64,000 nt of DNA from Hofstenia miamia (lineage: Eukaryota > Xenacoelomorpha > Acoela): positions 1,183,193 to 1,247,192 of the forward strand of contig SCFE01000032.1 in the NCBI GenBank assembly GCA_004352715.1. The letters run 5' to 3'. Below the pieces are notes generated by a model, which was given only the letters and a program-made list of their open reading frames with translations, had not been told where the DNA came from and made no database searches. This document shows, in pieces, positions 23,481-34,712 of the stretch. The translations under genes were made by a program, and so were the position numbers. The first letter of the stretch is position 1. Each line of letters starts with the position of its first letter.

Positions 23481-24737
23481 GTAAATAATGGTCAATAAAT
23501 CCTTCCTAAATGCAATTAGCAGTAATCTGCCACGATAATATTAGTTTCCAAAAAATTTGTTGCTTCCAAAATTTATTACTGGTATTAAATTGAATCAAGA
23601 TAATAGAATTACTTAGTTTAAATTTATAATTCTCCAAGAATATAACCAGGAAACTTTGGGCAAATTCAAATTAATAAATGATCTTGAATTCAATATGAAT
23701 TGTAACAGCTCTAAGTTTATAATCGTTGTTTTTGGCAATGCTTAATTGTCTTATGCGTAGGGAAGAGTCAGATATATATAGTAGCCACTCGTTTGGGGAA
23801 AATGCATCAAATTACCAAATTTACTATTTTTTGCTGAAATCGCTTTTTATAATGAAACCGGATGTCTGNCTGGCGAGGCAAATTCATGGAATGCAAGAAT
23901 ATGTTGTTTGAATAATCTAGATGAAACTCAACAACAGCCACTACAGTAAAAAAATTTCTGTTTGGGTTGGCTTCACACAGAATCTTTTGCTTCCTCCTTA
24001 CTTCTTCGAAGATGAAGATAGACAAAGTCAGACTATAAGTGCTGATCGATATAGCTAGATTCTAATTGATCACGCAAGGCCCCATTTCACTCAAACACGT
24101 GAATTAATTAAAACTTTGATGCAACAAGATTGAGTAACACCTGGCGGAGCAAAAATAACCAAAGGGACTCTCTGATCAATCTCACGTCTTGCGATTTCTA
24201 GTTGTGGGGATATCTAAAGGCAAACGTTTACTCACCGGCTCCATCCAATTTGACTGTATTAAAAGAAAGAAAACAATCGGCCATGAACAATATTCAGTCA
24301 GAAATCCTTAATGCCACAGTGCGATCAACCCCAATAAGATTAAAGTATTGTAAATAATGGTCAATAAATCCTTCCTAAATGCAATTAGCAGTAATCTGCC
24401 ACGATAATATTAGTTTCCAAAAAATTTGTTGCTTCCAAAATTTATTACTGGTATTAAATTGAATCAAGATAATAGAATTACTTAGTTTAAATTTATAATT
24501 CTCCAAGAATATAACCAGGAAACTTTGGGCAAATTCAAATTAATAAATGATCTTGAATTCAATATGAATTGTAACAGCTCTAAGTTTATAATCGTTGTTT
24601 TTGGCAATGCTTAATTGTCTTATGCGTAGGGAAGAGTGAGATATATATAGTAGCCATTCGTTTGGGGAAAATGCATCAAATTACCAAATTTACTATTTTT
24701 TGCTGAAATCGATTTTTATAATGAAACCGGATGTCTG
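23001..24737 (+). repeat. 868-bp direct duplication joined by a single N
   Basis: 23001-23868 and 23870-24737 are nearly identical (only a few substitutions seen, for example AGAGTCAG/AGAGTGAG, CCACTCG/CCATTCG and AATCGC/AATCGA near the ends) and are separated by one N at 23869. The single-N junction and haplotype-like differences point to unmerged contig ends rather than a genomic tandem repeat. Confidence 0.85.
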
Positions 24738-26555
24738 AATTTGATTATTATAAGTTATTATAGTACTTATTCCATGGCATGTCAGTTCTCCCAGTAGCAG
24801 TTGTTGTGAATGGGTTAGCTAGGATAAAGTTCAGGCTTGTTCATTGTAATTGGAATTTAATTGGAGTCCATTGGAAATTGGAATTGATTGGACAACCAAA
24901 TTTATTTATTCATTGGATTCCAATTATATTTTCATTGAAACATTTTTTCAAAAATTTCCAAAGCATCACAGCTGTTTCGATAATGCAGTTTTTTTCCTGA
25001 TACCATTAAAATAATTGTTTTGGATATAGGATGGTAGTCCTTTCAATTTAATGGGAATATTGACTCTTACTTATGTGAGCATAGTGTTATATTTTCACAA
25101 ATATGTACACTTTGTAAATATTTATTTGAATAGAATGCAATAACTGAACCAGTCTAGAAATTCGTATTTACAGTATTATTATGTTCTTGTATTCTAATCG
25201 GGCAATATGATAAATAATTTTCCTTAATTCATTGGTTGCATAACTATTTATGTCCCTCAATTCAGCCAACGTTGCAATTGTAATTCTGTCATGATATGGT
25301 ATATATATATATATATATATATATACGGTCAATATTAAATGATTTCTTAATGGGTAGCGTTCGTTGATAGTTGGTGTCATTTATGACAATATATTATCAG
25401 TAGTTCTAAGAATTTTTATAAGCTAAAACTCAATGAACTATGTTATACTGTTTATTCTTCATGAAGCATTCTGCTTTCCTTCTAAAACAAAAGAATTTGA
25501 TATGCTCAAAGGAATTTGAATTCAATTATAAATTATTGATCATCATAAATATTTGCTTAGACAAGTTTCTTCTGATGTGGGTCTTTCATTTAGAATGTCA
25601 CAATATTTGTTGAAAAATTACTGTACACTAGCATCACTGAGGAAATAGTCTTGTGGAAACACAATGAATTGATCCTGCTCCTACACCGGATAAAAATTTG
25701 CATCCTAAGGGGCTTTCGCTAAAATTCTGCTATGTTCTCCGTAGAAAATCCATGAGAGAACATAATACATGAATTGCTGTATTTTTAACTACACTGCTTG
25801 CATACTGTACTTTCTGATAACAAAGATTTCGTTCATATGGAAAAAATGCAGAAGTGTTTGTGAATCAGGAATCGTAAGTTCAGCTGAACTAAATGCTAGT
25901 TCAGGAGTTATTTCTGAAGTTTGAATGACTAGATATGATCTTGCTACTTATCTACATTTTTTGAAGGTTTATTCTTCCAATGATATGATAGGACATCGAA
26001 GTTCTTATCATTTTGATGAAATCCTGGGGAATCTTGCATATGTGAGTGGAGCAACATAGTACATTCTTCACCGGCGATGTTTAAATAAAAAACTACAAAT
26101 CATGGCCTTCTTCTTCTGTGAGACAGATCAGTCGCTTGAAAAGTTTTTTCTTTGTATTGGGTGATGTCGGCTCACTCAATAATGGTGACATTAATTTTTT
26201 GATTAAGTTCATAGGTCTTATCACTATATTGAATGAATATATTACAGGTTCCATATAACCTATGGCAACAAATGCATATCAAAGAGATTTATTTTCCCAC
26301 ATCTGGCGGCCGCGTATTAGCCATGTGTAAAAACTTTAAATATTTTTGTTTGTTGTGGTGATAAGTTTCTGTTTTAAAACGAATATCTATTAGAATTTAT
26401 CTAATTGCTTGATTTTCATAAAACATAAATTTTCATAGCTTTTAGCTTGCTTCATTACAATTTTTTCATGGTAAGAGAAAAGATCGGGAACTGTTTGATC
26501 GGTTTCCAGGCCTGCTTGAATTCCAGTATGTTCCAGATCTAAGAAATGAATCTAT
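24738..26555. other. GPCR 1 intron interior, no gene recognised
   Basis: Contains a short (TA)n tract at about 25300-25325 and a segment at about 26190-26370 that resembles 22020-22210 (shared TATTTTTGTTTGTT and neighbouring blocks), so another dispersed repeat is present. No coding region is supported. Confidence 0.4.
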
Positions 26556-26978
26556 CAGGGTTGGATGATTATAATCACTGATTATAATCAAGCTATTAAA
26601 ATCGGATTATAATCGACGTTTTCAAAAACAAAATCAAAGGTTGATTTAGATACATGGTTTACGCGGTTATGCAGTCCTTTCACGTGCAAAATATTTATGC
26701 CGGGTAAGCACGAGCGACTGATTGTTGTGAACAATTTAAACGCGCGAATTGAATGAACATTACATTTTAAAATTTGTATAGGGTGTTGTACGTACGAGGC
26801 TAATGAAATCACCATGATATTCTAATGAGGCTATTCTATATTCTAATATGCTAATGATATTCAATCAGTGCTATAACTTGCCGAAATTTTCATTTATTAT
26901 AACCAAGATTTAATTATTTTCTATTAAAATCAGTTGATTTGTTTATAATAGAAAACAATCATAAATCACCCAACCCTG
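26556..26978. mobile_element. hAT-type MITE, 423 bp, with 8-bp target duplication
   Basis: Starts CAGGGTTGGATGATT and ends with its near-complement (AATCACCCAACCCTG). It is flanked on both sides by GAATCTAT (26548-26555 and 26979-26986). 8-bp duplications and CAG-type ends are the hAT signature. No transposase is visible. Confidence 0.85.
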
Positions 26979-26986
26979 GAATCTAT

Positions 26987-29900
26987 ACAGTTTGATGAGA
27001 TTCAAAAATTCCAAGACCTAGACAAAAAAGTATTTGATGCAAAATATTATACTTTTCTTGAAAGTATTTTAAGAAATCGGTCACACTCTCGTTCAAGAAT
27101 GCCTCCATCCCGCAAGACACTAAAAGGGAGCATACCTTAGAACTGAAACTTGACTTGGGAACAAAAAAGAGCGAGATTAAAAGAGGGATATCGACATTGA
27201 GTGGTGCTAACCGACAATATAATTTCATATTTCAATCTCATTTTTTAAGAGAACTTCTTCAAATAAAGCCAATGCATTTTTTTTAAAATAATCATTCTGC
27301 TCTGTCTGCGTTTTTCTTGACATTCTGCTTTTTTCAGGATTTTACTAGAAAAATTCAGGCCCTAATTATCAGATCTACAAGAAATCTGTGTATTATACTA
27401 CGTATAACTGTTATTTAAAATCAAAAAATTGTTCAACTTTACCCTATAATCAGGGAGTCTAAAGTTATTATAAAGTCATGTACTTTACTATTAGTATTTA
27501 TTACATATGAAATCCAAATTTTATGTTTAAACGCCCATAAGTGTAAGTAGTAAGTCATAAAATGTGATAATATGCATAATTTTGATATTTTTGTATCATT
27601 TTAGTGTTTCAAAATATTTTTCGGACAACCATTATTTTTACTATTAACGACATTCAGTAAATAAAGGTACTAAAGATGTTTCCAATCTCCTATCATTATG
27701 TGCTCCCAACAAACCAGTTGTTGTACAGAGCAATTATTCATCTTTAGGGAAAATACTAGGCATCTACATGTCACCTACTTTGGCAAAAATATCAGGTTAT
27801 AACCCATTTAGGACACTTTCATTTTAGAGAAGAACAATGGAAATTCAAGATAAATTTGAATGAAGACATTAATTGAATAGTTCGTTGAAAGTTAATTGCT
27901 GTACACAATGAGATAACTCAATTACTATAAACCAAGCTTCTTCTATAATGTCAGTAAACATCATACGTTACGAAAACTTAATGTATTTCAATTTTAGCGG
28001 TGTGCAAAATTTTAATCTTTTCCCAAGCATTAGGTAGATTATTTCAATTTCAAAATCTAAATTGTGTTATATTTTTGAAATATTGATAGTGGGTAGGGTC
28101 ATATTTTGTAATAATATTACAAATTTTCTAATTAAAAATTTCAAAGTAATATTCTTGGATGGTCTGGACTAATAAGGTACTCTAAGCACTGTGCAAATCG
28201 CCTTATTATGCTGATTAATATCCGCTGCATTATAATTAATGTAGATTTGTAGTAGTATTTTGTTCATTGTTTAATGGAGTAGTTGATACAACTTTGAAAA
28301 ATATTACGTATTGACATATATTATTTTGCAAATGAACCGCATTCCTGTCGGTGATTAGCCCCCTCCCTGGACGCAGTTCAACTTTCTCACAATAAAAAAT
28401 GTTTATTGGATTACGGGATTTTAAATTTTCAAAATATTTAATGGCATGGAGTTATGTGCAGCACAATTTTTTTATTTATAAACTAAAAAATTTGACCAAA
28501 TACTTAAAAGTTTTTCTAAAAATTAACTAAAAAATTGACCTATCACATTTTATTAAAGAAAGTCACTTTACATACAAAATTTCATGTAATACCAGTTGTT
28601 TAAATTCAACAAAATGTATCCAAAACTAATGCGTCCTTCGCATACATAACGAAAGAATTCCACGTTTGGCGTACACCTAAATTCATTGGGATATAGTTTG
28701 CAGATATCATAAATCAGTGGCATCAAACCGGGAAGGGTTGTATGCAATGTTATTAGGTTTTTTTAGGACATCTAGAATACAATCTCTCAGATTTGAAGTA
28801 GATGATTTGCAATTAAGTATTTCTTGAAAAATGCATGCACATAGAGATGATAGTTAACTCAAAAAAACTGAAGCTTTCGGGCTTTTGTAAAAATGACAAT
28901 CAAACAAAAAATAATTTAGCAAAACAAAATTGTTCTTTTTTTGAAAATGGCTAATATTTTGATGCAGGTAACTGTTGCAGGATTTCATAAATGAATTTGG
29001 GGATATTATTTTTTCAAAGTAATTATTTACAAATTTATTTTCTGGCTTCGCCTTGTTAATGTACAAATTTAGAATAAGAAAACTCTGAAAAATACTAATA
29101 GGCAAATAGCTTTTCCACCTTTTCAAACACTTTTCTCCAAACATATTCCTAAATTTAAAAATAGTGAGCTATGGACACATTGGTGAATGTGCTAGAATGT
29201 TATGTTGAACATTTGTACAAAGGCATATTGCTTTGGCTGAAGTACATTGAAAAGATTAACTATATCTTACTGAAAATTTTGATTTTTAAAGGATTTAAAT
29301 ACTTTTCATACCTTATGTTCATGTAATTTCAAGGTTTGGAGTTCATGGAAACTTGATCAAGCATGGCATTAAGCCGTAAGTGAAAGAGGCGATACTCTCT
29401 ATACTGCGGTGTCTTCAGATTTTGCATATGTTTATTAGTTTGTGAGCTACGAGAGTTTAAGTTTTTTTCATGAATGCTTAAGAAATTCCAAAGCTGTTTA
29501 GTAAGTTTAATGATGCTTAATTCTTTACATATTCTCACATAAAAAATTTTGAATTTCAAACTTCCCTGAATTTGAGAAAGCCACTGTGATAAATTTTTTA
29601 AGGGTTCGATGATGTTGCTTTTGGCATACTGAGAAGAATAAATCTTGATGTATGATGTTAAGTATTAAAAATAACAGTTAATTCGTACTTCCCAATGAGA
29701 TACAACTCGCAAAGATTTCATTCGACATTGTGTCCCTAAAACGAAAATGGCATCAACTAACTATGTTTCTGAGATTATTTCATGTATATTATTACTTAGT
29801 CATTTTGACAATGTTGACAATGAACATTAAGTTTAACATTATTAATGATATATCAAATTTTGTTTACCTTATTGACCGTTTTGAATTTTAGGTTGCTCTA

Positions 29901-30089
29901 ATTATATGTAATGAAGATGCACCTTCCATTATTTATTATTCTTAACATTATGTATTTTAAATTTAAAATCCTGTAACCCAATAAACTATGATAGATATCT
30001 TCTTCTGAATCCGAAACATAAAATCAATATTGAAAAATATTTTTTCAAGTTTCAAGGAAATTGGTTTAATTCATATATTTAAAATTTAG
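26987..30089. other. GPCR 1 intron, 3' part
   Basis: No gene recognised. Open frames at 26983-27228, 28854-29144 and 29329-29559 (all minus) have AT-driven composition and no motifs. It ends with a pyrimidine-poor but usable acceptor ATTTAG at 30084-30089. Confidence 0.4.
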
Positions 30090-30660
30090 GTTTGTGGCTG
30101 TTACGTTTCCTCATCACTACGATGGTTTCATTAAACCTCCTAAAAATCTAAGAATTCTGTTGAGTCTTTGCTATTTGTTCGGAGCAATCAGTTTGCTCCC
30201 AAATTTTTGGCTAAGTGAATTAAAGGAGAGGCAATGTGTGTTTACGATTTCTTCAAAATTTCAAACCGCATACTTCTTCGTCAATTCAATAAGTTTTGTG
30301 GCAATCGTCACTATCTGTATTGGCTTTATGTACTCAGCAGTTATATACAAGGTTCTTTGGAAAGCATCCTATAGCAAAAGTATTTCAACTCAGCAAAAAA
30401 AAGCAACGTCAATTTGTATCATTCTTGTAGCAGAATTTGTTATATGCTCATATCCAAATATGATGTATTCCGCTGGTTATTTGGGCCAAGAAAGCTTTGG
30501 AATTCCATTAGGTTTATCACTTAACTCTTTTGCATATTGGTCAAGTGTTCAACTGGTAAATATGTCGTCTCTTTTAAATCCATTACTTTACATGCATCAA
30601 AATAAAACTTTTCGTAAAGCTGTAAGGAGACATTATACGAACCTTTTTAAAAAATACTAG
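30090..30660 (+). CDS. Class A GPCR 1, exon 2 (ICL2-TM4 to C-terminus)
   Basis: The first base completes Arg118, giving DRF (119 is Phe rather than the usual Tyr). Then come TM4 (about 139-159), the second extracellular loop with Cys167 (partner of Cys91), TM5 (about 178-206, without the usual proline), TM6 (about 222-247) carrying CSYP at 237-240 in place of the family's CWxP, and TM7 (about 263-285) ending NPLLY at 281-285. A short basic tail of about 22 residues follows. Total length is 307 residues. No Lys sits at the retinal-binding position of TM7 (Asn in both paralogues, six residues before NPxxY), so it is not a canonical opsin. The stop TAG is at 30658-30660. Confidence 0.9.
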
Positions 30661-30815
30661 AAGAATTATATGCCCATTATTTGTATAAGACATCTCTTTG
30701 TAAGATCGGTAAATCTGTGTTGATTCATTATTTTGTTTTTTAAGTTATTTTTAACCTGTTCTCCTATTCAATAATACTTTTTTCTAATACATTAATTTAC
30801 CATGACCCTGCACCA

Positions 30816-30821
30816 AATAAA
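30816..30821 (+). terminator. Candidate polyadenylation signal for GPCR 1
   Basis: AATAAA in CACCAAATAAACATAG, 156 nt after the stop codon. In such AT-rich DNA the hexamer is common, so support is only positional. Confidence 0.35.
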
Positions 30822-31949
30822 CATAGTTTTTCAAACAATGTTTTTGACCTCTTCAACCCTAAATGCCTACCAATGATGTAGAAATTGTCAAAAAATTTAA
30901 TGACTTTGCTTTTAAATGTGAATTAGAGCAATTTAGTGTAAAATACCATGCAAATTTGCATTCAAATTTAATTTAAATAAATAAATTTATGTGCTGCTTG
31001 CCCATGGAAGTGATGCCAACTTAAGCTTTAAAGTTCTTGTAAATTCCACTCTAATGCTTGAAGGGAAATTTTAAATATCTTTAAGTTTAGAAATAACTTT
31101 AATTTGGTTTATAAAGTAGAACAAACATTTTGGTTCCGTTTGTTTCCATCATCAAGGAACAATTTTTCCTGCAAATGATAGAAAACCAAAAAATATTTTC
31201 TCAAAATTGAAACAATTATATTTTTAATCGAATATCCAGCAAGGTGATGTAAATTAATATAAATCAGTCCAAATTCATACATTAACGAACCAAACTAAAT
31301 GTTAATGAAATTTTAGCGCCACCAAATTTTTCTTTCAGGCATTACAATGGAATTTGCTAGAAGTTGCGGGAACTTTAAAGTTTAAACTGGTTTCAGTACC
31401 ATGGGTGGTAACAAACAACAACTTGTACATGCATCCATGTGTAGTTCGAATTTATAACTATCAATTTTGTAAAATTATTGTGAATACAATCAGAATAGAA
31501 ATTGATGCAAAATGCATAGTACATATTTTGATGCTCCTTTATCATGAACTGCAGGCAACTTGTTAGTTGTACACGTAAGGGAGTAGCTAACTGCTAAAGG
31601 AGAATAGCTGTAATTGATCTTGATTTTTGAAACCGAGCTGAACACAAGAAATTTAAGGCACTAGGAATCACTTGTGTATTGTCAACATGTGTACGGCCTC
31701 GTATGGATTTGAGTGAGTCTTAGCGTTCAGCATTGCGCTCAAATCGTTATCAGTGGGATAATTGACATTCACATTGATAAAGGATTATCCGCAAAGGCCT
31801 AATATACCCCAAATCTGATCTATCTAGAAACAGTAATCAATTATCTAAAATAAGGAACTTATGGTTTCATAGTTTTAAAATTTTTACAATAACACATTTT
31901 TCACTTTCATTTATATTATTTTTCTAAGCAAACAACTTCTCTAAATTGA

Positions 31950-32553
31950 AGGCACTACAATGTAAGACATTAATGCGGCAGATATCGCTAAATATCTAAT
32001 AATTCCTACTCTCTATAATATCCATTTCCTTCAGATTTTTACATTACTCAAATTTCTTGTAATTTGTAAAATGACCTCTGTGATCCAAATGAGTAACCTT
32101 AGAACACATAGTAGAAATGGCTTTGCGTGAGGGTAAGCTGTCAGGAATAAAACAAAGACTATGAACCCAACTAGGAAACTTCAGCTGTTAAAACCCAATA
32201 TCAGTATCAATATCATGAGGAATACTACGAGAAGAATTAGGAATCATATTCTTGGATTTGTTATCAAAAAAATGCAAGTTTCTGTTGATAGCAAACCATT
32301 TACGTATTTCATTAATGCAAGGCTTAAAATGTTCCACTTCAGAAGTATTATTTGTATGAAATGTGGTATAAGGTTGAGTATCATCATTATGACACATTAT
32401 CTGAACTTCCCAATGATTGGCTATTAATTCTGCATCGGCCTGTACAAGAGAAAAAGTAGTAAAAGCAGTGGATCTATAACTGATCTCTGAGGTACACCAA
32501 AGCTCAGTTAATGGTTAGAAAACCTACATCCTTTTATATAGACAAATTGTGAT
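31950..32553 (-). pseudogene. LINE reverse transcriptase, 3' part, separated from its 5' part by insertions
   Basis: The minus strand shows FGVPQRSVIDPLL (the GVPQGSVLGP box of LINE RTs) and CHNDDTQPY, corresponding to the catalytic YADD region with a damaged second residue. Then come CINEIRKWFAINRNL and a weaker thumb region towards 31950. This pattern belongs to the jockey/CR1/L2 group of APE-type LINEs. Reading continues directly across the LTR insertion at 32554-37683 to the upstream RT piece, so the two parts are one former LINE. Confidence 0.75.
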
Positions 32554-32943
32554 CTACTGTGACATAATCTATCAAACTATCATGATTGGTCAAGATGAGA
32601 GGAAAGATGAAGGAAACAAAGACTAAAATTATTAATATTGATTATAATGATTAAAATGTAAATCATGATAGGATTGATTATTTTCACTTTGTAAATATTT
32701 TGTGCAATTAATACTTAAAATTATACTCGACAGTATTTGACAAAACAAAAGGATGGTCAAACAGCATAGTCAAATTAAAGCTGACGTTGCGTAAAATTAG
32801 CAAAAATATTAAAGCGAGGGAAAACTGTCAACAAGAAAGATTAGCAGGTACTTGTCAGAAGCTAGCAAGATAATCAAAAAGGCGGCTGAAATGGTACATG
32901 GAGAAAGAGTGGTCATCCTTAATTAGCTATGCTGGAGGGGGAG

Positions 32944-33712
32944 TGTGACATAATCTATCAAGACTATCATGATTGGTCAAGATGAGAGAAAAAGAATGAG
33001 GAAACAAAGACTAAAATTATTATTGATTATAATGATTAAATGTAAATCATGATAGGATTGATTATTTTCACTTTGTAAATGTTTTGTGCAATTAATACTT
33101 AAAAATTATACTCGACGGTATTTGACAAAACAAAAGATGGTCAAACAGCATAGTCAAATTAAAGCTGACGTTGCGTAAAATTAGCAGAAATATTAAAGCG
33201 AGGGAAAAACTGTCAACAAGAAAGATTAGCAGGTACTTGTCGAGTATTTAGTTGTTTATCACCAAGTGCTATAAATATAATGAATCGGATGTAATTAATG
33301 ATGAGCAAATCTACTTTGGATTCATTTTCTTTTGTCAGGTTATTTTATATATTCTGATGGAAAGCTAAACGTCTACGAGCTAGGGTAATTGTACGGTGGT
33401 TCCCACATTCGGTTAAAGGTATGCTGGAGCAGCCTCCTAATAGCTATTCCACAGCGGGGAGGGCGACAGCTGTAGTTACCTGGTGTGCTCTTAGGTTACG
33501 GTTAGGTATAGGAGTTTTTTACTGTTATAGCTTTCCTAATTGTCATTGCTTGTCTGATAGTGTTATCACAGCCTGTAGGTTTTACATGTTAATTATATTA
33601 TTGACGAACTCAAGTTATTTATTACCTTTACAATGCTACATGATGATTGATGATTTAACAGTGGTTACACTTTGATGGTTATTACAATTGTATCTTTATA
33701 TTTTATTACATA
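32944..33712 (+). repeat. Internal LTR of copy C (family 2), incomplete at the gap
   Basis: Starts TGTGACATAATC after GGAGGGGGAG. It contains GTGCTATAAATATAATG at about 33265 (likely TATA box), a repeated-type GC-richer block with GGTTACGGTTAGGTATAGGAG (about 33490-33515) shared with family 1, and runs into the N gap. The 3' LTR from 36415 matches it almost throughout. Confidence 0.75.
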
Positions 33713-34712
33713 NNNNNNNNNNNNNNNNNNNNNNNNNNNNNNNNNNNNNNNNNNNNNNNNNNNNNNNNNNNNNNNNNNNNNNNNNNNNNNNNNNNNNNNN
33801 NNNNNNNNNNNNNNNNNNNNNNNNNNNNNNNNNNNNNNNNNNNNNNNNNNNNNNNNNNNNNNNNNNNNNNNNNNNNNNNNNNNNNNNNNNNNNNNNNNNN
33901 NNNNNNNNNNNNNNNNNNNNNNNNNNNNNNNNNNNNNNNNNNNNNNNNNNNNNNNNNNNNNNNNNNNNNNNNNNNNNNNNNNNNNNNNNNNNNNNNNNNN
34001 NNNNNNNNNNNNNNNNNNNNNNNNNNNNNNNNNNNNNNNNNNNNNNNNNNNNNNNNNNNNNNNNNNNNNNNNNNNNNNNNNNNNNNNNNNNNNNNNNNNN
34101 NNNNNNNNNNNNNNNNNNNNNNNNNNNNNNNNNNNNNNNNNNNNNNNNNNNNNNNNNNNNNNNNNNNNNNNNNNNNNNNNNNNNNNNNNNNNNNNNNNNN
34201 NNNNNNNNNNNNNNNNNNNNNNNNNNNNNNNNNNNNNNNNNNNNNNNNNNNNNNNNNNNNNNNNNNNNNNNNNNNNNNNNNNNNNNNNNNNNNNNNNNNN
34301 NNNNNNNNNNNNNNNNNNNNNNNNNNNNNNNNNNNNNNNNNNNNNNNNNNNNNNNNNNNNNNNNNNNNNNNNNNNNNNNNNNNNNNNNNNNNNNNNNNNN
34401 NNNNNNNNNNNNNNNNNNNNNNNNNNNNNNNNNNNNNNNNNNNNNNNNNNNNNNNNNNNNNNNNNNNNNNNNNNNNNNNNNNNNNNNNNNNNNNNNNNNN
34501 NNNNNNNNNNNNNNNNNNNNNNNNNNNNNNNNNNNNNNNNNNNNNNNNNNNNNNNNNNNNNNNNNNNNNNNNNNNNNNNNNNNNNNNNNNNNNNNNNNNN
34601 NNNNNNNNNNNNNNNNNNNNNNNNNNNNNNNNNNNNNNNNNNNNNNNNNNNNNNNNNNNNNNNNNNNNNNNNNNNNNNNNNNNNNNNNNNNNNNNNNNNN
34701 NNNNNNNNNNNN

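Noticed and set aside
28854-29559. Minus-strand ORFs in the GPCR 1 intron (28854-29144 and 29329-29559)
   Set aside because: AT-driven composition, no motifs, no splice context and no similarity to anything else in the window.
33421-33675. ORF of 84 codons repeated at 36892
   Set aside because: It lies inside the family-2 LTR (R/U5-like region) and recurs because the LTR does. No codon-level constraint is visible.
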